From Pontibacter anaerobius (lineage in GTDB: Bacteria > Bacteroidota > Bacteroidia > Cytophagales > Hymenobacteraceae), in the NCBI RefSeq assembly GCF_026241195.1, contig NZ_JAPFQO010000009.1, forward strand, positions 186,001-250,000: a DNA stretch of 64,000 nucleotides, written 5' to 3'. Below, piece after piece: positions 36,225-45,032 of the stretch. The position numbers and the translations under genes are program-made. Every line of letters begins with the position of its first letter. The stretch's first letter is position 1. Under the pieces are notes generated by a model. It was not told the origin of the DNA. It did no database searches and saw only the letters and a list, made by a program, of their open reading frames with translations.

Positions 36225-37523
36225 TTAAAACTTGATCTGGAAAGTAGTGTGGTGGCTGTTGTCAGAACTAAGCGAAAAACCAAAACCGTGGTTCACCAGT
36301 ATGTCGCGCACCATGGTTAACCCAATGCCCTGTCCGTTGGCCTTGGTGGTATAGAAAGGCGTAAACAGGTGGGCCTGAACCTGTTCCGGAATGCCGCCGC
36401 CGGAGTCTGTTATGCATAGCTGCTTTGGTGAAGCGTTGGTTTGCACGGTAATCTCTCCGTCGGTGCCTATGGCCTCCATGGCATTCTTAAGGATGTTGAG
36501 GAGCACTTGCTCCAGTTGCTGTGCATCCAGGGGCACTTCCAGCGGTTCGGGCGCCAGTTGCCACTGCAGGTTTATCTGACGCCGCTGCAGCTCGGGTTGC
36601 AACAGGCGGTGCAGGTTCTGGAGCAGTACATGCACATCGGTTGGCACTTTTTTAGGCTGTGGCAGGCGCACTACCTCTGCAAAATTAGCCATGAAGCGGC
36701 TCAGGTTGGTGTTGCGCTCGGTGGCTACCTGCAGCACATGCGCAAAGTCCTCCTGATCTTCCGGCTGCAACTGCGAAGTATAAAACCCCAGCGACCCAAG
36801 TATGGAGTTGATGGCCCCCGTGGTATTGTTCACCTCATGCGACATCACCCGAATCACTTTTTCATAGGCCTGCCTCTCGTTCTGAAGTATGGCCTCGGTC
36901 AGCTCCTCTATAAGTATAAAATAATGCTGAAAACCTCGGTCCAGGAAGTGGGCACGATGGCAGCGGTAGGTCCAGATTCCGTTGATACGAAAGGTGGTGG
37001 ACTGGCCGGTTGGCAGGTCCTTTAGCTGTCTTGCCCACGCGTCAGGCAGCTGGCTGATGTGTTTACCTCTTAGCTCTTCTGCTTTCTGCCCCAGGTAACG
37101 CTGTGCTGCCGGGTTTATACTTTCCACCTGGTTATCAAAACCAAGTAGGATAATGCCGGCAGGGGAGGCCTGGATGAGCTTGTCCAGCAGGAAGTGCTTC
37201 TCGGCTTGCGCCACCCGTTCCTGCCGCAGCTGGTCTATCATGCGGTTATACACCTTCACCAATTCATCTAGGTCTTGCTGCCCCACGGCCATAAACTTGG
37301 TCGAGAAGTCTTTGTCTTTAATGGACTCTATGCCTGCCCTGATAAGCATCAGCGGTTTAAAGAAGGACCGGTAGAGTTGAAATGTAATATAGATAGAGCC
37401 CAGAATGAGCAATTCTATACCTAGAAACAGGTATTTGTTCTGCTGCAGCAGGAACCAGGCCAGCGCCAGCAACAGGCCATGTATAAACACGGCGAAAAGT
37501 ATAAACTTAGTCCGCAGCGTCAT
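36225..37523 (-). CDS. NtrY-like sensor histidine kinase
   Basis: About 432 residues from the preferred ATG at 37523 (an upstream ATG at 37565 lies deeper in the preceding gene). Two N-terminal membrane segments (FILFAVFIHGLLLALAWFLL, then a second) are followed by a HAMP-like segment, a PAS domain (PAGIILLGFDNQVESINPAA), an H-box IRVMSHEVNNTTGA, an N-box NILKNAMEAI, G1 DSGGGIP and G2 GQGIGLTMV. It should phosphorylate the sigma-54 response regulator encoded just upstream; the genes overlap by 17 bp. With the efflux genes before it, it probably senses envelope stress or a toxic compound. Confidence 0.9.
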   Translation of the reverse strand: MTLRTKFILFAVFIHGLLLALAWFLLQQNKYLFLGIELLILGSIYITFQLYRSFFKPLMLIRAGIESIKDKDFSTKFMAVGQQDLDELVKVYNRMIDQLRQERVAQAEKHFLLDKLIQASPAGIILLGFDNQVESINPAAQRYLGQKAEELRGKHISQLPDAWARQLKDLPTGQSTTFRINGIWTYRCHRAHFLDRGFQHYFILIEELTEAILQNERQAYEKVIRVMSHEVNNTTGAINSILGSLGFYTSQLQPEDQEDFAHVLQVATERNTNLSRFMANFAEVVRLPQPKKVPTDVHVLLQNLHRLLQPELQRRQINLQWQLAPEPLEVPLDAQQLEQVLLNILKNAMEAIGTDGEITVQTNASPKQLCITDSGGGIPEQVQAHLFTPFYTTKANGQGIGLTMVRDILVNHGFGFSLSSDNSHHTTFQIKF

Positions 37524-38889
37524 ACGGGATATTGAATTTGTCGAGGCGGCGGTACAGGGCGGCACGGCTCAGGCCCAGCGCCCGGGCTACCTTGCTGATG
37601 TTGTTGTGGTAAAAGTCCATGGATTTTTTAATCATGGAGGCTTCCATTTCCTCCAGAGTCATGGTGCCCACGGCGGGCAGGGTTTTGTCGCCGGGTTTGG
37701 CGGGGCTTTGCTGGGCCTGGGCCTGGAAATCCTCTGCCTGCAATATGTCCCGCTCTGCCACCAGCACCGTGCGTTCCACCAGGTTCTTCAGCTCCCGGAT
37801 ATTGCCCGGCAAAGGCAACTCTTTTAGCCACTGCAGGGCCCGCGGACTCACTTCCAGCTCCGGATGGTTATAGGTTTTCTTGAGGTTGCTTACAAAGTAC
37901 TGCACCAACAGCGGCACATCCTCCTGTCGCTCGCGCAGGGCGGGCAGTTTCACTTTTATCAGGTTAATCCGATAATATAGGTCCTCCCGGAACTTACCCT
38001 CTTCCACCAGCATTGCCAAGTCTTTGTTCGTGGCGCATACTACTCGGATGTCGAGTTTACGGGAGCGGCTGTCGCCGAGTACCTCGTAGGTGCGGTCCTG
38101 CAGCACGCGCAGCAGCTTTACCTGGCTGTTCATGTCCAGTTCGCCGATCTCGTCCAGGAAAATGGTGCCCTTGTTGGCCAACTCGAAACGGCCTACGCGG
38201 TCTGCCTTGGCGTCGGTAAAGGCGCCGCGCCTGTGCCCGAACATCTCGCTCTCGAAAAGGGTGGAGGAGATGCCGCCCAGGTTTACTTTTACAAAAGGCT
38301 GGCTTTTGCGCTGGCTGTTACGGTGCACTGCCTCCGCGATAAGTTCTTTGCCGGTGCCGCTCTCGCCTTCTATCAACACAGAGGCATCGGTGGGTGCAAT
38401 CTGCCCAATCTTTTTCAGTATCTGCAGCAGCTGCGGGTCCTGGCCGACGATGTTGCCGAAGTCATACTGTTTATCCAGCTTTTTGCGGGTAAGCCCCTCG
38501 GTTGCCTCTTCCTGCGGCTCCTGCGACAGGCTCAGGGCCGTGCGAGCGGCCTGCAGCAGGTAATCGTTGCTCCAGGGCTTGGTGATAAAATCAGCAGCAC
38601 CTAACCGCATGCCTTCCACGGCCAGGCTAATCGAGCCCCAGCCTGTAATGAGTATAACCGGCAGCTTGGGGTACAGGCTTTTAAATCTGCTGAGAAGGTC
38701 AAGCCCGTCGTGGCCGGTGGTATCGATGGAGAAGTTCATGTCCATGATCACGAGCTCAAGCGGATGTTGCCCCGCCAGTTGCAGCGCTTCCTCCGGGTTG
38801 GCTGCCTCTTTGGTTTTGTACCCGTTCTGTTTGAGCAGCAGCCCAAGTGAGGCGCGTACGGCTATGTCGTCGTCAATTATAAGGACCAT
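37507..38889 (-). CDS. Sigma-54-dependent response regulator (NtrC family)
   Basis: A 460-residue REC-AAA+-Fis protein. The receiver domain has DDD at 6-8 and the phospho-acceptor Asp at about 50. The AAA+ domain has Walker A GESGTGKE (175-182) and a GAFTGA loop that reads GAFTDA (222-227), then TIFLDEIGELD (Walker B) and the R-finger region. The C-terminal Fis-type helix-turn-helix is ISKVARALGLSRAALYRRLD. It should activate sigma-54 promoters, most likely that of the efflux operon upstream, where a perfect palindrome lies at the expected distance (46394-46409). Confidence 0.93.
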   Translation of the reverse strand: MVLIIDDDIAVRASLGLLLKQNGYKTKEAANPEEALQLAGQHPLELVIMDMNFSIDTTGHDGLDLLSRFKSLYPKLPVILITGWGSISLAVEGMRLGAADFITKPWSNDYLLQAARTALSLSQEPQEEATEGLTRKKLDKQYDFGNIVGQDPQLLQILKKIGQIAPTDASVLIEGESGTGKELIAEAVHRNSQRKSQPFVKVNLGGISSTLFESEMFGHRRGAFTDAKADRVGRFELANKGTIFLDEIGELDMNSQVKLLRVLQDRTYEVLGDSRSRKLDIRVVCATNKDLAMLVEEGKFREDLYYRINLIKVKLPALRERQEDVPLLVQYFVSNLKKTYNHPELEVSPRALQWLKELPLPGNIRELKNLVERTVLVAERDILQAEDFQAQAQQSPAKPGDKTLPAVGTMTLEEMEASMIKKSMDFYHNNISKVARALGLSRAALYRRLDKFNIPYDAAD

Positions 38890-39040
38890 GGTGCGTTTGC
38901 AATTGCTGCTTTATAATGTATAAAGATAAGGGTTTAAAGTATAAATTGGTAGAGGGATGAGGTTTGTGTCTGCTATACTTTCATAGTTAATTTTGAACTT
39001 TGGCTTAATCCTTCCTGCTGGGGATATCCTTGTTCCCTAT
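38890..39040. other. Short spacer upstream of the response-regulator gene
   Basis: 151 bp between the regulator start codon and the composite repeat. It contains TATACTT/AAGTATA copies near 38938 and 38974 and probably a promoter for the regulator-kinase pair. No terminator or palindrome was seen. Confidence 0.4.
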
Positions 39041-39505
39041 CGCTGGCGCGAGTTTGCGTGCCTTTTATGTTGAGTTTGTAATTGACTGTGGCCATACTTA
39101 GGCTTTGGCTGTCCTTCTATACTTCCATAGCCCCTGCTTTTCCTAACTTGAACCAAGCTGTACTTTCTAGCTGCCGTTCATCCCCAGCCTTACTTGCCTA
39201 TCGTTTCATCTCTGGCTGTGGTGCCCTCAAGGCCGGGAGGCCTCGTCCTGCGGGTAGGGGCCCTCGATAAGGGCATCGCGCGGTGTTCCCTCCTGCGCCA
39301 GGGCGCTGCCGCTCGCGCGGCACCGGATCTCACAAGGCGCTCAACCCAAAGACTGGGAACAGATTCGATAGCCATTGCTATATCACTGGGACCGGACTCC
39401 CTCTCCTGTTTTGGGGGTAGGGGCCCTCGAGAAAAGGAGAGGGTCGGGGAGAGGTATAATTCCCCTCCTCGGAGGGGCAGGGGTGGGTTAATCGCCCCTA
39501 ACTTT
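39041..39505 (+). repeat. Composite intergenic repeat, copy A
   Basis: Shares ordered blocks with 42849-43345 (same orientation) and 50695-51230 (inverted): gctggcgcgagtttg, then gactgtggccatactt, then cctatcgtttcatctctggc, then gtaggggccctc, then aggcgctcaacccaaagac and finally a CCTCC/GGAGG hairpin with ggggtgggtt. This copy is the most degraded: its first small hairpin is broken (gagtttgcgtgcc). No support for coding. Confidence 0.8.
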
Positions 39506-39575
39506 TAACTTTGAACTTTGAACTCATAACTCTTAACTCTTAACTCCCCAAAGATGATTGGACCCGGAAAAGCAG

Positions 39576-39612
39576 CCCGCCTTGGCAGGAAAACAGTTCC
39601 TGCCAAGGCGGG
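39576..39612 (-). terminator. Terminator of the efflux operon
   Basis: A perfect 16-bp stem pairs cccgccttggcaggaa (39576-39591) with ttcctgccaaggcggg (39597-39612) around a 5-nt loop. On the minus strand it begins 6 bp after the last permease stop codon and is followed by ctgcttttcc. Confidence 0.8.
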
Positions 39613-39618
39613 ACAAGG

Positions 39619-40800
39619 CTACTCCTCATGCAGTGCCATCGCCGGATGGATGCCGGCTGCCTGCCGACTCGGGTAAAACGCGCAGACAGCAGTGAGTAGG
39701 TAGATGATGCCTATAGAACTCAGGAGCGCTATAAAGTATACTTCTGACTCAACCTGGAAGACCTGCAGCAGTGGGAACTGCACGGCAAAGAACGCGCCCA
39801 GCAGGAGCCCGAACGTAGCCAGCACCAGCACCTCACCGATAAACTGCCAGTAAATTTGCTTCGAGGCTGCCCCCAGTGCCCTGCGTAGCCCAATCTCCCC
39901 GTTGCGGCGGCTGATGTTGTGCCACAGCACCCCGAAAAGCCCCAGCGCCACGTTCAGGATCAGGAAACCACATACCAGGCCGAGGGCAATCATTGGGGCG
40001 AGCGTCAGTTTTGCCTTGTTCTGGCGCATCTTTTCCAACGTAGATACCTCTATCGTCCAGTCTTTACCGATGCTGGCGAGCTGCTTTACCATTCTCTCCT
40101 CAAACGCTACCCCGGTGCCCGGCTTTACCCTAACCAACAACTCATTCCAGAAATAATCAGGGCTCTTATCCATGTTGATACGGTTGAATAAAGCCGGGTC
40201 TTCGGCGGCAAACTCGCTGGAAGCCCTGAAGTAATCCGTTACACCAACCACCACATAATTAGTGGTGTCGTTCTTGGGGATGAGTTTGCCTACAGCCTCT
40301 TCCTGCCCGAAAAGTTTCTCTTTCAGCATTTTGTTGATCACGATGGGGCTGTGGTGCGAGGCGTTGTCTTGTGGGTTAAACCAGCGGCCTTCAGTGATAT
40401 TGAGACGCATCACCTTGTCATAGGCGTCCTGCACATCGTAGTTATCCGTCATTACATCTTTGACTTCACCATACGATAAGCTGTTATTCATTTGGCTGAA
40501 AGAAAAAGGAGCATTGGAACTGGTTAATGCAGCATGCCCCACTTCCGGGAAAGCGCGCACCCGGCTTAACACCTGCTCCAACTGCTGCCTGTTCTGGGCG
40601 GTGGAGTCGGAGTTGGGGCGCATGGTTACCAACCATACATCTTCATGCTCAAAACCAAGCGGCTTGGTGTAGTTGCGCACGTTATAGGTTACCAGGCTCA
40701 GCACCCCGAACAGCACCAGGAAGCAGAAGAAAATCTCAGCGATCAGGAGGAAGTTGCTTTTTTTCCTGTTCCAGATCAGTTTAAACAGATGGCGTATCAT
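39619..40800 (-). CDS. ABC transporter permease, FtsX/MacB type (second of pair)
   Basis: A 393-residue protein with one N-terminal membrane segment (LLIAEIFFCFLVLFGVLSLV), a ~230-residue periplasmic MacB-PCD-like domain, and three C-terminal segments of the FtsX fold. RRALGAASKQIYWQFIGEVL is the conserved coupling-helix region that contacts the ATPase. It overlaps the first permease gene by 4 bp (ATGA type), so the two are translationally coupled and probably form a heterodimer. Last gene of the efflux operon, ended by the 39576-39612 hairpin. Confidence 0.9.
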   Translation of the reverse strand: MIRHLFKLIWNRKKSNFLLIAEIFFCFLVLFGVLSLVTYNVRNYTKPLGFEHEDVWLVTMRPNSDSTAQNRQQLEQVLSRVRAFPEVGHAALTSSNAPFSFSQMNNSLSYGEVKDVMTDNYDVQDAYDKVMRLNITEGRWFNPQDNASHHSPIVINKMLKEKLFGQEEAVGKLIPKNDTTNYVVVGVTDYFRASSEFAAEDPALFNRINMDKSPDYFWNELLVRVKPGTGVAFEERMVKQLASIGKDWTIEVSTLEKMRQNKAKLTLAPMIALGLVCGFLILNVALGLFGVLWHNISRRNGEIGLRRALGAASKQIYWQFIGEVLVLATFGLLLGAFFAVQFPLLQVFQVESEVYFIALLSSIGIIYLLTAVCAFYPSRQAAGIHPAMALHEE

Positions 40801-42038
40801 TTTGTACCTCCTTTCAGCGCCTCTACGGCATGTAAACGTGACATTTTATAGGCCGGGTAAACTCCGGAAACCAAACCAAACACAAGGCAAAGCAGCAGGC
40901 CCATCCCGAACACGCGCAGGTTCAGCCCCAGGTCGGAGTAGACGAGCAGGTTGCTATCGTTGATAAGGTGCAGCACCAGGGCAGAAAGGCCAAAGCCCAG
41001 CAAGCCGCCCAGTAGCGTCAGGAAGATGTTCTCCACCAGAAACTGCCCGATGATGGTGGAGGAGGAGGCCCCAAAGGCCTTGCGCACCCCAATCTCGGAG
41101 GAGCGCTCCATGATGCGGCTGATGTTGATGTTGACCAGGTTAACGGCAGGCAGCAGCATGAACAGCAGTGCCACAACCGCAAGTATAACGTAGAGTTTTG
41201 TCAGGCCAGGCTCTTTTCCCTTTCCAAGGAAAGTGCGGGCAAACGCCTCAATAACGGTGTCGGGGAAAGAGGAAAGCTTTGTGTCTTTATCAGGCTGCTG
41301 TTTCTCCACCACCTGCATTACCTGTGCATACTCCTCCTTGATGGCGGGGATATCCGTGGCTTGGCGCGCTTTAATGGTGGCAAAATAGGTTCCTCGCAGG
41401 CCTGGTTTGTTAAGGTCCTGGCTGCGCAGCGTAATCGGCACCCACACATCGGCGTAAGAGTGCAGCCGCAGCACGGGTACATCTTCTACCACACCCACCA
41501 CTTTATACTTTACCTGGTCCACTTCAATGTAGTTCCCAATGGCCTCGGTGTCTCCGAAGTACTGGTTGCGGGTATGCTCGTTGATAACTGCCACGCGGTT
41601 GGCACTTTTTACATCATGCTGCCCAAAGGAACTGCCCTCTACGAAGTTAAAGTCCAGGATATCCCAGAACTGCTGGTCGGTATACTTTATGTCCAATGCC
41701 AGCTTTCGGTTATTGATATAACTGTTTACTTGGAAGGGCATAGAGTTTATAGAAACCATCTCCGGCGTTTGTAAGGTGCGCACGTGGCGGTCAAGGAAGT
41801 AATAACTCGGTGGGCCGCTGCTCATATAGCCACCTTCGGCGCTTTCGCGCATCATATTCACAAACAGCAGCTCATCCATTTTACGCTCCGGCATCTGCGG
41901 TCCGAAAGTATGGTCGTAGAGGGAGGTGGCCACCATCAGCACCATGAGCGTAAAGCTGATGCCGAAGAGGCTGATAAAGGTGAAGAACTTGCGCCGCAAG
42001 AGCACCTTCCAGGCGATTTTCAGGTAATTCTTCAGCAT
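40797..42038 (-). CDS. ABC transporter permease, FtsX/MacB type (first of pair)
   Basis: A 413-residue protein with the same plan as its neighbour: N-terminal segment (FFTFISLFGISFTLMVLMVA), a periplasmic domain with VGVVEDVPVLRLHSYADVW, and three C-terminal segments with EIGVRKAFGASSSTIIGQFL as the coupling region. It starts 2 bp after the ATPase stop codon. The ATPase plus two different permeases suggests a heterodimeric MacB-like mechanotransmitter that drives a TolC exit duct rather than classical import. Confidence 0.9.
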   Translation of the reverse strand: MLKNYLKIAWKVLLRRKFFTFISLFGISFTLMVLMVATSLYDHTFGPQMPERKMDELLFVNMMRESAEGGYMSSGPPSYYFLDRHVRTLQTPEMVSINSMPFQVNSYINNRKLALDIKYTDQQFWDILDFNFVEGSSFGQHDVKSANRVAVINEHTRNQYFGDTEAIGNYIEVDQVKYKVVGVVEDVPVLRLHSYADVWVPITLRSQDLNKPGLRGTYFATIKARQATDIPAIKEEYAQVMQVVEKQQPDKDTKLSSFPDTVIEAFARTFLGKGKEPGLTKLYVILAVVALLFMLLPAVNLVNINISRIMERSSEIGVRKAFGASSSTIIGQFLVENIFLTLLGGLLGFGLSALVLHLINDSNLLVYSDLGLNLRVFGMGLLLCLVFGLVSGVYPAYKMSRLHAVEALKGGTK

Positions 42039-42040
42039 GG

Positions 42041-42745
42041 CTATACTTGTTGCAGGTTGTTGGCGAATACTTTGGCGTCAGATACTTGTTGCCCGTCGAA
42101 GAAGCGTACCAGGCGCTCGGTTTTCTGGGCCATGTTCTCGTCGTGCGTTACCATCACGATGGTGGTGCCGTCCAGTCGGTTCAGGTCCAGGAGAATGTTC
42201 ATGATTTCCTCGCCCATCACAGAGTCCAGGTTACCGGTTGGTTCGTCGGCAAGTATGATCTGCGGTTGCCCGATCAAGGCGCGGGCAATGGCCACCCGCT
42301 GGCGCTGGCCACCGGAGAGCTGACCTGGGAAGTGTTTGGTGCGGGCGCTAAGGCCTACCTTCTCCAAGGCTGCTTTGGCCAGTTTGGTGCGCTCCGAAGC
42401 GGAAACGCCGCTGCGGTAGAGCAGGGGAAGCTCCACGTTATCCAGCACACTCAGGTCGTGTACCAGGTGGTAGCTCTGGAAAACAAAACCGATTTTCTCG
42501 TTGCGGATATGCGCAAGTTCCTTGTCTTTGTAAGTGGTGATGGGCTGCCCGTCGATTTCCACCATGCCCTGGCTGGGCACGTCCAGCAGGCCCATGATGT
42601 TGAGTAGCGTGGATTTGCCGCAGCCCGATGGCCCCATGATGGAAAGAAACTCGCCCTTCGGAACAGACAGGTTCACGTGCTGCAGGGCCACCGTCTCGAT
42701 GGACTTGGTTTGGTAAACCTTTTCGATGTTGGATAATGTGATCAT
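42041..42745 (-). CDS. ABC transporter ATPase (LolD/MacB-type)
   Basis: A 234-residue nucleotide-binding protein with all motifs: Walker A GPSGCGKSTLLN, Q-loop FVFQSYHLVHDLSVLDNVEL, signature LSGGQRQRVAIARAL, Walker B IILADEPTGNLDS and switch His MVTHD. Length and motifs fit the LolD/MacB/FtsE group that works with FtsX-type permeases. It powers the two permeases encoded directly downstream. A 622-bp spacer with a composite repeat separates it from the TolC gene, so it may have its own promoter or depend on long read-through. Confidence 0.94.
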   Translation of the reverse strand: MITLSNIEKVYQTKSIETVALQHVNLSVPKGEFLSIMGPSGCGKSTLLNIMGLLDVPSQGMVEIDGQPITTYKDKELAHIRNEKIGFVFQSYHLVHDLSVLDNVELPLLYRSGVSASERTKLAKAALEKVGLSARTKHFPGQLSGGQRQRVAIARALIGQPQIILADEPTGNLDSVMGEEIMNILLDLNRLDGTTIVMVTHDENMAQKTERLVRFFDGQQVSDAKVFANNLQQV

Positions 42746-42857
42746 AGTTTTAAATATAAGTCTTTTAGAGTTGATTCTTTTTTGATGTTGTTATTCGCTT
42801 TTTTTATTTTTTACTGCCTTTTTTTGGCTCCCTTCTTACTGCTGGCTACTGCTGGCG

Positions 42858-42872
42858 CGAGTTTGTAACTCG
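42858..42872. repeat. Small hairpin, cgagtt-tgt-aactcg
   Basis: A 6-bp perfect stem with a 3-nt loop at the start of repeat B. One of a set of hairpins with constant AGTT/AACT inner pairs and variable outer pairs. Confidence 0.8.
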
Positions 42873-42886
42873 TGCCTTTTTATAGT

Positions 42887-42905
42887 GTCGAGTTTGTAAC
42901 TCGAC
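42887..42905. repeat. Small hairpin, gtcgagtt-tgt-aactcgac
   Basis: An 8-bp perfect stem with the same loop as the hairpin at 42858-42872 but different outer pairs. Confidence 0.8.
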
Positions 42906-43367
42906 TGTAGCCATACTTGCTGCTTCCTTCAATTCGACGCTAACTATACTATTCTGCTACTTTTCATCCTCAGTCTTACAAGCCTATCGTTGCATCTCTG
43001 GCTGTGGCTCCCTCCAGCCCGGGAGGGCTCGTCCTCGGGCATCGCGCTGGGAGCTTTTCCTGCCGGGGGTAGGGGCCCTCTTTTCGTGCCTCGGGCTGCC
43101 TCGCTGCCGCTCGTCACCGGAAAAACTCGCATAGGCGCTCAACCCAAGGACTGGGATCAGGTTCGATAGCTGCTGCCTTTGCTATGGAACAAGTATAATT
43201 CCCCACCTCGGAGGGGTTAGGGGTGGGTTCAAACTTTTGCTGATGACATCCATCCCCAACTATGAAACTTACACTTCAACATTAGTAATTACAGGCTCCC
43301 CTCCTTAGACAAGGAGGGGTAGGGGTGGTTGGACCCGGTGCTTCCTCATCCCATTTCATACTTGTTC

Positions 43368-44849
43368 TCATATCCTTTCCTGTGTCTCCGCCACAATCGG
43401 CTCCTGTCTTTCAAAATCGTAAAGCGTTAGCTGTCTTAAAGTATAGTGTGCCTCCCAGAACTCACTGAGTGCGGTGATGTAAGCCCGGCGGGCCTGGTCT
43501 TTCTCGGCAAGGGCGATGTTCAGGTCGGTGATGCTGATGCGCCCGATGAGAAAGGTGTTTTTAGTGATCTCGTAGCGTTCAGCGGCAATGGCGTCGGCTT
43601 CGGCAGTGGTTCGGATGCGGGCTTTCAGGGTGTTGTACTGGTTTACCTGCGTTATTACCTCCTGCTCAAAACCGGTTTCCTCCTGGCCGATGGTGTACTC
43701 CACTAACTGCTGGTTTAGCTGGGCCACTTTGATGGAGGAGCGCTGCCGGCCCCAGTCCATGATGGGCATATTAAAACCAATGCGTGCGCGCTGCTGGTTG
43801 TCCGGGTTGCTGTAGATGTCGGTAAAGGTGCCAGCACGGTTGGTGAGGCCAAAAGTAGCAAACAGGTTGGCATTGAACCCGTTATCGCCTCGGGCTTTGG
43901 CCACCAGACTCTCGGCCTCCAGCGTCCTGCGCCTGAAGTTTATACTTTCCTTGCGGTTCTTTTTGGCTTCCGCCAGGGCAAGTCCTGGTGCTACGGCCTC
44001 ATCCGGAATGTTTTCAGGCACGTGCAGGCTAAAGTGGCTACTGTCTTTCAGGCCGATGTAGTTCCGAAGGGCCAGTGCGGCGGTCTGCTCATCCAGGTTG
44101 GCCTGCGCCAGGGCCAGGTCAGCGTTAAGGACGGCCAGGCGCAACTGCAGCAGATCATTTTTGGAAATCCGGCCAAGTTTATACTTTTCCAGCGCCACTT
44201 GGTAGAGCGTGTCGTTGTTGGCCAGGTTCTTGGCGGCTATACTTTGGTTTACCTGCGCCAGCAGCAACTCAAAGTACAAACCGGTAGCTTTTACGGCAAT
44301 CTCCTCTCGGTCCTCCACGTACTGCTTCTGCATCTCCTCGTAGCGCAGCGGCTCTATTTTCTTATTCCATTTCAGGGCATTGTAGGCGAACAGCGGCTGC
44401 TCCACGCCGATAATAGCCGGGTTGCCGTTGTAGCGGGTCTGGTCGCGGTCAAAGTCATCGAAGCGCTGCATAAGCGAGGTGATGAACACCTTTCCGCCGG
44501 TTGGGCTGATAACCTGGCTCAATGTAAGGCCAAGGTCAGTGTTGTTGATGGATACCGGTTTAAAATCGATGGTGCCGTCGGGCTGTGTGACCGGCGTAAT
44601 GGTGCGGCTGAAATCCGGCAGCGTGCCCTCCAGCGTCAACTGCGGCCTGTAGTCCGATCTGAAGCTGCGCCATTTCCAGTAGCTGTTCTCGCGGCTTGTC
44701 TCCACCTTCAGCGCCTCCGCCGATTGCTCCTGCGCCAAAGCGATCACCTCCTGCAGGCTAATTTGCCGTGGTCCAGGCTGTGCTATACTTTGGCCGCAGT
44801 GCAGGGTCAGGAGTACAAACAGCAAACAATATAAGTAGTAGTTTTTCAT
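43368..44849 (-). CDS. TolC-family outer-membrane efflux protein
   Basis: A 493-residue protein with a signal peptide (MKNYYLYCLLFVLLTLHCGQ) and the two-repeat outer-membrane efflux protein fold: long coiled-coil helices such as YRLQLA-type repeats around NDLLQLRLAVLNADLALAQA and the C-terminal repeat ERYEITKNTFLIGRISITDL. It should form the trimeric exit duct for the adaptor and the MacB-like permeases of this operon. It lies 183 bp downstream of the adaptor gene. Confidence 0.92.
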   Translation of the reverse strand: MKNYYLYCLLFVLLTLHCGQSIAQPGPRQISLQEVIALAQEQSAEALKVETSRENSYWKWRSFRSDYRPQLTLEGTLPDFSRTITPVTQPDGTIDFKPVSINNTDLGLTLSQVISPTGGKVFITSLMQRFDDFDRDQTRYNGNPAIIGVEQPLFAYNALKWNKKIEPLRYEEMQKQYVEDREEIAVKATGLYFELLLAQVNQSIAAKNLANNDTLYQVALEKYKLGRISKNDLLQLRLAVLNADLALAQANLDEQTAALALRNYIGLKDSSHFSLHVPENIPDEAVAPGLALAEAKKNRKESINFRRRTLEAESLVAKARGDNGFNANLFATFGLTNRAGTFTDIYSNPDNQQRARIGFNMPIMDWGRQRSSIKVAQLNQQLVEYTIGQEETGFEQEVITQVNQYNTLKARIRTTAEADAIAAERYEITKNTFLIGRISITDLNIALAEKDQARRAYITALSEFWEAHYTLRQLTLYDFERQEPIVAETQERI

Positions 44850-44880
44850 AGTTTTAACTTTAGCGTATCACGATGTTCGT

Positions 44881-45025
44881 ATCAAGTATCACGATCATTT
44901 TGAGGTATAGAATCTGAGCATCTTATGGTGCTTTTGCCGTTCCAGATTATAAATCAGAAATAGCGGACATCATGTATCTATGCAAAGTAGAAGAAGGTCG
45001 AGCTACGTGTGTTGTGATACTTGAT
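44881..45025. repeat. Inverted repeat flanking the adaptor-TolC spacer
   Basis: atcaagtatcac at 44881-44892 is the exact inverse of gtgatacttgat at 45014-45025, bracketing most of the 183-bp spacer. A further gtatcacgat copy lies just upstream of the left arm. Could be protein-binding sites or part of a long-loop RNA structure; no function assigned. Confidence 0.5.
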
Positions 45026-45032
45026 TCGCCCA

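Larger units (their letters stand above)
42849..43345 (+). repeat. Composite intergenic repeat, copy B
   Basis: The best-preserved direct copy. In order: two small hairpins (42858-42872 and 42887-42905), the tcctcagtcttacaagcc and atctctggctgtggc blocks, gcatcgcgctgggagctttt, cgggggtaggggccctc, ggcgctcaacccaaggac, and two CCTCC/GGAGG hairpin modules near 43200-43230 and 43296-43338. It splits the efflux operon between TolC and the ATPase gene. Confidence 0.85.

Noticed and set aside
44022..44834. 270-codon plus-strand open frame opposite the TolC gene
   Set aside because: Antisense to a clear TolC coding region; composition (Gln/Leu/Val-rich) is typical of antisense shadows.
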